A model generated the notes under the pieces. The model was given only the letters and a program-made list of their open reading frames with translations, searched no databases and was not told the origin of the DNA. A program made the translations under genes and the position numbers. DNA of 64,000 bases from Paucidesulfovibrio longus DSM 6739 (GTDB taxonomy: Bacteria; Desulfobacterota; Desulfovibrionia; Desulfovibrionales; Desulfovibrionaceae). The DNA lies in assembly GCF_000420485.1 (NCBI RefSeq), contig NZ_ATVA01000011.1, positions 248,001 through 312,000 of the forward strand, written 5' to 3'. Below are positions 37,406 through 44,220 of this stretch, piece by piece (the stretch's first letter is position 1; every line of letters begins with the position of its first letter).

Positions 37406-38704
37406 CTATCTTCTTTTGAGGGAATGGGCAATATGGAGACAGGCGGTCGCCGTGCCGCCCCGTCGCTCGGAAACATAGGCCTGAAAGCGCGCCCGCACCG
37501 CATCGCGGTCCGGCGGGGCGTCCAGAAGGCTCAGAAGCTCGGCCAAAGCGGCCGCGGTGTCGGGCGTTTTGCGCACCAGACCCGCCTGGAGAATATCTTC
37601 GCCCACCCAGGCGAAATTCTTCCAGTGCGGGCCGATGACCGGAATCAGGCCGTGCGTCAGCGGCTCCAGGAAATTCTGTCCGCCGAGGGGAGCCAGGCTG
37701 CCGCCGACGAACGCGGCCGAGGCCTCGGCAAAGGCGCCTTCCAGTTCGCCGATGCGGTCCCAGAGCAGCACGGTGCCGGGGCGGACCGGCTCTTGCGCCC
37801 GCGAACGCAGCACATGGGGGATTCCCGCGCCGGAAAGCAGTTCGCTCCAGGCGTCGACGCGTTGCAGGTGGCGGGGAAAAAGTCCGGGCAGGCAGTCTGG
37901 CCGGGCCGCGAGCAGGCCGCGCAGCAGCTTGAGCGCCTCGGCTTCCTCCTGCTCGCGCACGGAGGCCAGCACGACGAAGGGCGTCGCGTCCCCCGGCAGG
38001 AGTCCGTCCAGGGCGGCGGATTTGGCCGCAGGATCGCCGGCCTTGGGAATGCGGTCGAACTTGATGTTCTGCATCAGCTCCACGCGGCCGTGCCCGTAGA
38101 GCGTGGAAAAGCGCGCGCCGTCCGCTTCGGACATGGCCAGGATCTTGTCCGGGGCGATGCGCCGGAAAAAGGAGGGAAACTTGAGGTAGCCCCGCAGGCT
38201 GCGTTCGCTCATGCGGCCGTTGACCAGCAGAAGGCGGACGTTCTGGTCGCGGCAGGAGGCCATGAACCCCGGCCACATTTCGGACTCCAGCAAGACCGCC
38301 GCGCGGGGCTGGACCCGCATCAGGGCCTTGCGCATCAGCCGGGGGCGGTCCAGGGGGAAATAGGCGGCGCGCAGGTTCAATTCCGGGCGCAGGGGGCGCA
38401 GCTCGGCCATGAGGGCGTCCAGGCGTTCCATGCCCTCGGCCGTATTGGTGGTCAGCAGCACGGACAGCGGCTCCCCTTCGGGCTGGTCCGAGGGCAGGTG
38501 CAGCCGCCGCAGGATCTCGCCCGCGAGAAAGGCCTCGCCCACGCTGGCGGCCTGGATCCAGAGGTCGCAGGGGCCGGGGTAGGGCTCTCGCTGGACGCGC
38601 TGGCCCCAGCCGTGGCGCAGGCGCTGATTGCGGCGCAGAAAAAAGAGCGCCGGACCCCAGACGAGGTCATAGAGACGAAAGAGGGTGGTGCGGGTCAGTG
38701 CCAT
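37406..38704 (-). CDS. waaA: 3-deoxy-D-manno-octulosonic acid (Kdo) transferase
   Basis: A 432-residue inner-membrane-associated GT30 enzyme that adds Kdo to lipid A precursor. The N-terminal [17 protein letters not shown], the catalytic-region [39 protein letters not shown] and the GT-B motif [32 protein letters not shown] are clear. It sits 6 bp after ddl and upstream of kdsB, forming an envelope-biogenesis block. Confidence 0.95.
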   Translation of the reverse strand: MALTRTTLFRLYDLVWGPALFFLRRNQRLRHGWGQRVQREPYPGPCDLWIQAASVGEAFLAGEILRRLHLPSDQPEGEPLSVLLTTNTAEGMERLDALMAELRPLRPELNLRAAYFPLDRPRLMRKALMRVQPRAAVLLESEMWPGFMASCRDQNVRLLLVNGRMSERSLRGYLKFPSFFRRIAPDKILAMSEADGARFSTLYGHGRVELMQNIKFDRIPKAGDPAAKSAALDGLLPGDATPFVVLASVREQEEAEALKLLRGLLAARPDCLPGLFPRHLQRVDAWSELLSGAGIPHVLRSRAQEPVRPGTVLLWDRIGELEGAFAEASAAFVGGSLAPLGGQNFLEPLTHGLIPVIGPHWKNFAWVGEDILQAGLVRKTPDTAAALAELLSLLDAPPDRDAVRARFQAYVSERRGGTATACLHIAHSLKRR

Positions 38705-38710
38705 TCGGGC

Positions 38711-39613
38711 CTACCGCTCCAGGCCCAGGCGGATCAGCTCGGCGATGAGCTGGTCGAACTCCAGACCCGCGGTGCGCGCGGAGCGCGGCAGCAGGCTGGT
38801 GGCGGTCATGCCGGGGAGCGTGTTCATCTCCAGCAGGTAGGGCTTGCCGTCCGCGGAGACCATGAAGTCGCCGCGCGAGTAGCCCCGGCAGCCGAGGGCG
38901 CGGTGCGCGGCCAGGGTCATGGCCTGGACTTCCTCGGCCAGGGCGTCGTCCACGGGGGCCGGGCAGATCTCCTCGGCGCCGTCTTCGTCATATTTGTTCT
39001 GGAAATCGAAGTAGGCCGCTCCGTGCTTGGGCCGGATCATGATCAGGGGCAGGGGGGACTCGCCGAGAATGCCGCAGGTGACCTCCACTCCCGGAATGGA
39101 GGCTTCCACCAGGGCCTCCTCGCCCAGCGCGCCGACCTTTTCCAGCGCCTGGAGAAGATCCACCTCGCGCTCCACGAGGCTCATGCCCAGGCTGGAGCCG
39201 CCCATGTTCGGCTTGACGAAGACGGGGTAGCGCAGGCCGATCTTGGCGTTGCGGGGCGGCAGGGGCCAAAGCTCCCAGCGAGGGGTGCGGATGCCCGCGT
39301 CCTGGAAGATCGCCTTGGACGCGGCCTTGTTCAGGGCCAGAAACGAGGCCGCCGGACCGGAACCCTGGTAGGGGCAGCCCACGCGGTCGAGCGCGGCCTG
39401 GACCAGTCCGTCCTCTCCGGGCGAGCCGTGCAGGCCGATGAAGGCGAAGTCGCATTCCTTGGCCAGCTGGATCAGGGCGGCATAGCCGTCGAGCAGATCC
39501 AGGAAGGTCACTTCGTGGCCGAGATGCTCCAGGGCGCGACGGATGTTGCGGGCGCTGGAAAGGGATACGTCGCGCTCAGTCGACCATCCGCCCGCGATCA
39601 AAAGTATCTTCAC
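38711..39613 (-). CDS. ddl: D-alanine--D-alanine ligase
   Basis: A 300-residue ATP-grasp enzyme that makes the D-Ala-D-Ala dipeptide for peptidoglycan. Motifs: GGWSTERDVSLSSARNI, GLHGSPGEDGLVQAALD, YPVFVKPNMGGSSLGMSLV, CRGYSRGDFM and YLLEMNTLPGMTATSLLP. Its start codon lies inside the 3' end of the HD gene (38-bp overlap), and waaA follows after 6 bp. Confidence 0.96.
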   Translation of the reverse strand: MKILLIAGGWSTERDVSLSSARNIRRALEHLGHEVTFLDLLDGYAALIQLAKECDFAFIGLHGSPGEDGLVQAALDRVGCPYQGSGPAASFLALNKAASKAIFQDAGIRTPRWELWPLPPRNAKIGLRYPVFVKPNMGGSSLGMSLVEREVDLLQALEKVGALGEEALVEASIPGVEVTCGILGESPLPLIMIRPKHGAAYFDFQNKYDEDGAEEICPAPVDDALAEEVQAMTLAAHRALGCRGYSRGDFMVSADGKPYLLEMNTLPGMTATSLLPRSARTAGLEFDQLIAELIRLGLER

Positions 39614-40202
39614 TCAGGTCCACCTTGCATGTTTTGCTGAAGAGCCGTTCCACTTCCATGGCCTGCTCGTGCGTGACCGCGATGCGTTCCCTGATCAGCT
39701 GCGTCTTGCCGTAGCGCTCGAGCAGATCCTGGAAGCGGTCTTCCAGGGAGACGATGCGGTCGTGGGCGACGCGCTTGTCGCCGTAGATGACGGCCAGAGG
39801 CAGAACGTGGCCGGGCAGCTCCAGGTCGAAGGGCCAATAGACGTGGTGCATCACGCCGTGGGCCAGGGCCGGGTTGCCGGTCACCGCCATGACCCAGGAG
39901 GCGCCGAGCTGGCTGTGATTGCCGCCGTGGTGGATCGTGTATGCCTTGGCGATGTCGTGCAGCAGGGCGGAGGCGCGCACCTCGGCCACGTCCACGTCCA
40001 GCCCGGCCTCCTTGGCCAGCACTGCGAGATGGGTGGCGACGCGGGCCACCATGCCGCTGTGTGCGCGGATGTGGTCGGGCATTTCGTAACGGTCCCAGAG
40101 CCGGACGCATTCCGCATGGTCCGGAACCCTCGCGCGGCGGCTTTCCGGCGGGGGCGGCGGAGTGTCCAGTGGCGGCAGGAATGGTTGCAGCGGGTTCTTC
40201 AT
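39576..40202 (-). CDS. HD-domain phosphohydrolase-like protein
   Basis: A 208-residue protein. The start MKNPLQPFLPPLDTPPPPP at 40202 is preferred to an upstream in-frame ATG. A Pro-rich N-terminus is followed by an HD domain with metal ligands His48 (IRAHSGMVARVATHLAVLA) and His82-Asp83 (ALLHDIAKAYTIHHGGNH). The substrate is unknown; nucleotide or tRNA ends are typical for small HD enzymes. It heads the HD-ddl-waaA-kdsB-carA-TPR operon and is divergent from dsrC. Confidence 0.82.
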   Translation of the reverse strand: MKNPLQPFLPPLDTPPPPPESRRARVPDHAECVRLWDRYEMPDHIRAHSGMVARVATHLAVLAKEAGLDVDVAEVRASALLHDIAKAYTIHHGGNHSQLGASWVMAVTGNPALAHGVMHHVYWPFDLELPGHVLPLAVIYGDKRVAHDRIVSLEDRFQDLLERYGKTQLIRERIAVTHEQAMEVERLFSKTCKVDLSEDTFDRGRMVD

Positions 40203-40362
40203 GGCGTTTTTTCTTGAGGGGTTGGTCTCGGCGCAGCGCCGGAACAAATTGACAGTATCAGCAGGGATTATAAAAGTCCAAGGGCGACTGCGCGTTTCGA
40301 AGCGGAGAAATCCTCGTCGGACGGGAGGAATCGATCAGAATCCGAGAAGAGAAATATTTTCC

Positions 40363-40391
40363 TTGATCTAATTCGCACCGGGAATTAATAC
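40363..40391 (+). promoter_or_regulatory. Likely dsrC promoter
   Basis: TTGATC (40363-40368), a 17-bp spacer and TAATAC (40386-40391) lie in an AT-richer gap, leaving an untranslated leader of about 85 nt before dsrC. The choice is by eye; the remaining part of the 281-bp gap back to the HD gene shows no gene. Confidence 0.45.
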
Positions 40392-40483
40392 TCGGCAACC
40401 GACTTCGGGCTGCGGGCCCGAATCCTGCCCCGGCAGGTCCCTTTGAGATTATTATTTCCACAACGCATTGAGGAGGTTTAGGA

Positions 40484-40801
40484 ATGGCTTCTATCGAGTA
40501 CAAAGGCAAATCCTTTGAGGTTGACGAGGACGGTTTCCTGCAGAGCTTCGACACCTGGACCCCGGACTGGGTCGAGTACGTCAAGGAGCAGGAAGGCATC
40601 GCCGAGATCTCCGAAGACCACCAGAAGGTCATCGAGTTCCTGCAGGACTACTACAAGAAGAACGGCATCGCCCCGATGGTGCGCATCCTCTCCAAGGTCA
40701 CCGGCTTCAAGCTGAAGCAGATCTACGAACTGTTCCCGTCCGGCCCCGGCAAGGGAGCCTGTAAGATGGCTGGCCTGCCCAAGCCCACCGGCTGCGTGTA
40801 A
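40484..40801 (+). CDS. dsrC: Sulfur carrier DsrC (dissimilatory sulfite reductase gamma)
   Basis: A 105-residue DsrC that carries sulfite-derived sulfur as a trisulfide between DsrAB and the membrane DsrMKJOP complex during sulfate respiration. The flexible C-terminal arm has both redox cysteines, Cys93 and Cys104, 11 residues apart (GACKMAGLPKPTGCV), the signature of true DsrC rather than TusE. It starts 9 bp after a strong AGGAGG site and has its own promoter region and terminator, consistent with the high, independent expression known for dsrC in Desulfovibrio. dsrAB are not in the window. Confidence 0.97.
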   Translation: MASIEYKGKSFEVDEDGFLQSFDTWTPDWVEYVKEQEGIAEISEDHQKVIEFLQDYYKKNGIAPMVRILSKVTGFKLKQIYELFPSGPGKGACKMAGLPKPTGCV

Positions 40802-40822
40802 CCCACGTATTTCGGTCTTTTC

Positions 40823-40853
40823 GGCGGGAGCTTCGGCTCCCGCCTTTTTTTTT
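40823..40853 (+). terminator. Strong terminator after dsrC
   Basis: Stem GGCGGGAGC / GCTCCCGCC with a TTCG tetraloop and nine T's, 21 bp after the stop codon. Confidence 0.95.
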
Positions 40854-40980
40854 GTCCCGCGGAAGGCGGTTTTCCCTCCGCAGTCCGCGCATCCTGCCGA
40901 TAAGATTTGCTTCGCACGCTCCAAAGGAGTATGAAGGTCCGCACCTCATTCAACGCGGCACTTCAACGTGGAGAAATGCT

Positions 40981-42075
40981 TTGAGCCTCACACTGCTTGA
41001 GAAATTTCACGATCCGGACCTCTGCAAGGGACTTCTCGACAAGCTGCACTCCCTGGTGGACCGGGAATTCCGTTTCATGGAAGTTTGCGGCACCCACACC
41101 GTGGCCATCTTCCAGAGCGGCCTGCGCTCGCTTCTGCCCGAGAAAATCGTGCATCTTTCCGGGCCGGGCTGCCCGGTCTGCGTGACCCATGAATCCGAGG
41201 TCAACGCCTTCATCGATCTGGCCGGGCGCGACGACGTGATCGTGGCCACTTTCGGCGACCTCATGCGCGTGCCCGGAAGCAAGGGCCGCAGCCTGAAAAA
41301 GGCCCAGGCCGACGGCGCCAAGGTCGCGGTCGTCTACTCCCCGCCGGACGCGCTCAAGCTCGCGGCGGACCACCCGGACAAGACCGTTGTCTTTCTCGGC
41401 GTCGGCTTCGAGACCACGGCTCCGGCCGTGGCGGGAACGCTGCTCATGGCCCGCGAACAGGGCCTGAAGAACTTCAAGGTGCTTTCCTTCCACAAGCTCG
41501 TGCCCCCGGCTCTCGGCGCGCTGATGACCGATCCGGAGGTGAACATCGACGCCTTTGTCATGCCCGGACACGTTTCGGCCATCATCGGCCTGGAGCCGTA
41601 TCGGCCCGTGGCCGAAGTCTTCGGCAAATCCGCAGCCGTGACCGGATTCGAGCCCGTGGACATCCTCGGCTCCCTCGTCTTCCTTGTGGAGGCCTGGAAG
41701 AGCGGCGAACCCAAGGTCGCCAACCTGTATCCGCGCATCGTTCGGGACGGCGGCAACGCCAAGGCCCGCGCGGTCATGGAGCAGGTCTTCCGGACCTCGG
41801 ACGCGCTCTGGCGCGGCATCGGCCTGATTCCCGGCTCCGGCCTGGAAATGCGCGACGAGTTCGAAGATCACGACGCCAAGAAGGCTTTCGGCATCGAGAT
41901 CGTCGAATCTCCGGCCCTGCCCGGCTGCCGCTGCGGCGACGTGCTCAAGGGCAAGCTGCGCCCGGACCAGTGTCCCCTGTTCAAAAAGGCCTGCACCCCG
42001 GCCAGCCCGGTCGGCCCCTGCATGGTTTCCACCGAAGGCTCCTGCGCCGCCTACTTCAAATACAGCATGGACTAA
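40981..42075 (+). CDS. hypD: Hydrogenase maturation protein HypD
   Basis: A 364-residue [4Fe-4S] protein that works with HypC to assemble the Fe(CN)2CO unit of [NiFe]-hydrogenases. Conserved cysteines: Cys36 (FMEVCGTHT), Cys64/Cys67 (GPGCPVCVT) and a C-terminal set (GCRCGDVLKG, CPLFKKAC, GPCMVS). The start is a TTG at 40981, 7 nt after a GTGGAG site, giving MSLTLLEKFHDPDLC; the longer frame from 40852 overlaps the dsrC terminator and is rejected. hypE follows after 5 bp. Confidence 0.93.
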   Translation: MSLTLLEKFHDPDLCKGLLDKLHSLVDREFRFMEVCGTHTVAIFQSGLRSLLPEKIVHLSGPGCPVCVTHESEVNAFIDLAGRDDVIVATFGDLMRVPGSKGRSLKKAQADGAKVAVVYSPPDALKLAADHPDKTVVFLGVGFETTAPAVAGTLLMAREQGLKNFKVLSFHKLVPPALGALMTDPEVNIDAFVMPGHVSAIIGLEPYRPVAEVFGKSAAVTGFEPVDILGSLVFLVEAWKSGEPKVANLYPRIVRDGGNAKARAVMEQVFRTSDALWRGIGLIPGSGLEMRDEFEDHDAKKAFGIEIVESPALPGCRCGDVLKGKLRPDQCPLFKKACTPASPVGPCMVSTEGSCAAYFKYSMD

Positions 42076-42080
42076 GCATA

Positions 42081-43085
42081 ATGAGCGACAAGGTTCTTCT
42101 CGACTACGGCAGCGGCGGGCGCGCTTCCCAGCGCCTTATTTCCGAGCTTTTCCTCAAGCACTTCGCCAACCCGGAACTGGACCGCCTCAACGACGCCGCG
42201 CGTCTGGAGCTGGACGGTCCCCTGGCCGTGAGCACCGATTCCTTCACCGTGGACCCGATCTTCTTTCCCGGCGGCGACATCGGCTGCCTGGCCGTGCACG
42301 GCACGGTCAACGACGTGGCCATGCTCGGCGCCGAACCGCTCTACCTGACCTGCGGCTACATCATCGAGGAAGGGCTGCCCATGGAGGATCTGGAGCGCAT
42401 CGTCGTGTCCATGGGCGCGGCCGCGCGCCACGCGGGCGTGCGCATCGTCACGGGGGACACCAAGGTGGTGCCGCGCGGAACCGTGGACAAGATTTTCATC
42501 AACACCACGGGCATCGGCCGCATCGTGGCCGACCCCATGCCCAGCGGCGACCGCGCCGCGCCCGGCGACGCCGTGCTCATCTCCGGAACCATGGGCGACC
42601 ACGGCCTGACCATTCTCGGCACCCGCGAAGGGCTTTCCTTCGAGGCCGCCGTGCAGAGCGACTGCGCCTCCCTGAACCATCTGCTGCTCAAGCTGGTGCG
42701 GGAAATCCCGTCCGTCCACGTCCTGCGCGACCCCACGCGCGGCGGCCTGGCCACCACCCTGAACGAGATCGCCATCAGTTCCGGCGCGGGCATCGAGGTC
42801 CAGGAGAAGTCCGTGCCGGTGCGTGCCGAGGTTTCGGGCGGCTGCTCCGTGCTGGGGCTCGACCCGCTCTACCTCGCCAACGAGGGCAAGTTCATCTGCA
42901 TCCTGCCCGAAGCGGACGCGGAAAAAGCCCTGGAGATCATGCGCGCGGACGAACTCGGCGGCGACGCCTGCCGCATCGGTTCGGTCACGGAGCAGAATCC
43001 CGGCAAGGTTTCCCTGGTCACGCCCCTGGGAGGCAAGCGCCTGCTGAACATGCTGGAGGGCGAGCAGTTGCCGCGCATCTGCTGA
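42081..43085 (+). CDS. hypE: Hydrogenase maturation protein HypE
   Basis: A 334-residue HypE that dehydrates the thiocarbamate made by HypF to thiocyanate, the cyanide donor for the hydrogenase iron. The acceptor is the C-terminal cysteine in the invariant tail PRIC (Cys334). The PurM-like ATP-binding motifs LDYGSGGRASQRLI, VSTDSFTVDPIFFPGGDIG, GTVNDVAMLGAEP and DPTRGGLATTLNEIA are present. It is co-transcribed with hypD; hypABCF are elsewhere. Confidence 0.96.
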   Translation: MSDKVLLDYGSGGRASQRLISELFLKHFANPELDRLNDAARLELDGPLAVSTDSFTVDPIFFPGGDIGCLAVHGTVNDVAMLGAEPLYLTCGYIIEEGLPMEDLERIVVSMGAAARHAGVRIVTGDTKVVPRGTVDKIFINTTGIGRIVADPMPSGDRAAPGDAVLISGTMGDHGLTILGTREGLSFEAAVQSDCASLNHLLLKLVREIPSVHVLRDPTRGGLATTLNEIAISSGAGIEVQEKSVPVRAEVSGGCSVLGLDPLYLANEGKFICILPEADAEKALEIMRADELGGDACRIGSVTEQNPGKVSLVTPLGGKRLLNMLEGEQLPRIC

Positions 43086-43108
43086 CCCCGGCCGCGACCC
43101 GCAATGAA

Positions 43109-43155
43109 AAACGTCCGCAACGGCTTCACCCCGTTGCGGACGTTTCGTTTTTTTT
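43109..43155 (+). terminator. Bidirectional terminator between hypE and the YbjN-like gene
   Basis: Perfect 15-bp stem AAACGTCCGCAACGG / CCGTTGCGGACGTTT, followed on the plus strand by CG and eight T's; the A run on the left serves the minus-strand gene. Confidence 0.95.
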
Positions 43156-43166
43156 CTGGCGGATTG

Positions 43167-43649
43167 TTACCAGCCGATGTGCTTCGAGAATTCGTTGAGC
43201 ACGATCTTCCATGTGCTCAGGAGATTGCGGAAATGCTGCTCGGAGACGCCGCCCGTGGCCAGGGCGTCCATCTCGACGCGGCTGTTGCCTTCGCTGTCCA
43301 GATAGGCGCGGCCGAAACGGTTGTGGGTGTTCCAGGTGTTGATGGAGCTTTGGCTCGGATTCTTCGCCTGGGTGAAGCCGCTGTAGAACTGAACCGCCTC
43401 GCAGACATCCTTGGTGCAAGCGTAGAAGAATATCTGAAAATTCAGATTGCCGTCGCTGGAACTGATCAACGGATCTCCGGCATCGTCCTTGGTCAGTTCC
43501 GTCTTGAATCCCATGTTTTGCATGATGCGCTGCATCTCCGCTCCGGAAATTCCGTCGTAGAGTGTCTGCGCGCGGCAATCCGCGGCGAAGTTCGCGCCGC
43601 AAAGGGCCACGGCGAGCAGCATGGCGAAGCACAACTTGAATCGTCTCAT
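43167..43649 (-). CDS. Exported YbjN-like protein
   Basis: A 160-residue protein starting MRRFKLCFAMLLAVALCGANFAADCRA at 43649 (after AAGGAAAGAG), a clear Sec signal peptide with likely cleavage after the AxA. The mature part (GISGAEMQRIMQNMGFKTELTKDDAGDPLISSSDGNLNFQIFFYAC and CEAVQFYSGFTQ, then RFGRAYLDSEGNSRVEMDALATGGVSEQHFRNLLSTWK) follows the YbjN-domain pattern, a type-III-chaperone-like fold. Two Cys (FYACTKDVCEA) could form a disulfide. Periplasmic; role unknown. The first part of the 178-bp gap upstream is shared with the divergent Phe-leader operon. Confidence 0.75.
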   Translation of the reverse strand: MRRFKLCFAMLLAVALCGANFAADCRAQTLYDGISGAEMQRIMQNMGFKTELTKDDAGDPLISSSDGNLNFQIFFYACTKDVCEAVQFYSGFTQAKNPSQSSINTWNTHNRFGRAYLDSEGNSRVEMDALATGGVSEQHFRNLLSTWKIVLNEFSKHIGW

Positions 43650-43827
43650 TACTCTTTCCTTGTTGAAGTGGGGTGAAAGGGTATCCAACAGTAGAGTTCC
43701 GAATAATTCATGAATGAGTTTGCGGTCAAGAGCAGAGAGCACCGTGGCGTCTGCTTCATGCGGGCAAATCCGTGCAGAAGGCTTGCTTTTGCTTGACGCT
43801 GCAACCGCGCTGATGTAAACGGTGTTC

Positions 43828-43917
43828 ATGAAGACCACTCAGCTAGGCCACAACTTCTTTTCTTTTTTCTTCTTTTTTATCTTTACCCTCGCCTGTGGCC
43901 TGGAGGGGACTGTCTAG
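43828..43917 (+). CDS. Phenylalanine-rich leader peptide of a transcription attenuator
   Basis: A 29-codon open frame, ATG to TAG, with eight Phe codons between positions 43855 and 43884: residues 10-19 read FFSFFFFFIF. This is the hallmark of a ribosome-stalling leader such as E. coli PheL. The stop lies 22 nt before the terminator hairpin, and codons 21-26 overlap the antiterminator's left arm. There is no obvious Shine-Dalgarno site. A TTGACG (43793-43798)/TAAACG (43816-43821) promoter with 17-bp spacing would put the start of transcription at or next to the ATG, so the leader may be read from a leaderless RNA; that promoter is weak on the -10 side. Confidence 0.9.
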   Translation: MKTTQLGHNFFSFFFFFIFTLACGLEGTV

Positions 43918-43980
43918 CTGCATCCAAAGACAAGACCAAAACCGGGCCGCAGGCGAAAGCTGGCGGCCCGGTTCTTTTTT
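43889..43980 (+). promoter_or_regulatory. Phe attenuator: mutually exclusive antiterminator and terminator hairpins
   Basis: Antiterminator: 43889-43903 pairs without a break with 43942-43956 (15 bp, two of them G-U). Terminator: 43940-43950 (AACCGGGCCGC) pairs with 43963-43973 (GCGGCCCGGTT), continues through a few more pairs to a GAAA tetraloop, and is followed by C and six T's. The two structures share 43942-43950, so only one can form. A ribosome stalled on the Phe codons leaves 43889-43903 free and favours read-through; a ribosome reaching the stop at 43915 covers it and allows termination. Pairing is read directly from sequence. Confidence 0.9.
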
Positions 43981-44025
43981 GTCCGCCAGCCGTAGCCAGG
44001 GGCCTCCAAAACCGGAGGAGAGGTT

Positions 44026-44220
44026 ATGATGTTGGGACTCGGGAGCGCGGAGATCGCACTGGCCTTCTGGCTGGTGATCGCAAGCGCGCTGTTGTGCATC
44101 GGCTACGGCGTGGCGAAATGGAATTCCGGAGGGCAGGAGGACGCGGTGGACCCGGAGCGGGAGGAAGCGCAGGCCGCAGGGGCCGCTGTTTCCAGAACCG
44201 CTGAGGAGGCCGCGAAATGA
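44026..44220 (+). CDS. Symporter small accessory protein
   Basis: A 64-residue protein with one membrane helix: LGLGSAEIALAFWLVIASALLCIGYGVAKWN, then a charged, Ala/Glu-rich cytoplasmic tail. The pattern (LGxxxxxLAxxLxxxSxLLCxxYGxxxWN) is that of the small accessory proteins encoded directly before SSS-family symporters. ATG at 44026 or 44029 follows GGAGGAGAGG. Its stop overlaps the symporter start (ATGA), so the two are made together. It is the first full gene after the Phe attenuator. Confidence 0.85.
   Translation: MMLGLGSAEIALAFWLVIASALLCIGYGVAKWNSGGQEDAVDPEREEAQAAGAAVSRTAEEAAK

Noticed and set aside
36651-37478. Plus-strand frame opposite kdsB considered as a gene
   Set aside because: No recognisable motif, no ribosome site and a well-supported kdsB on the other strand.
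36645-38276. 543-codon frame fused to kdsB
   Set aside because: The upstream half is waaA in the wrong frame; true KdsB starts at 37388 with [23 protein letters not shown].
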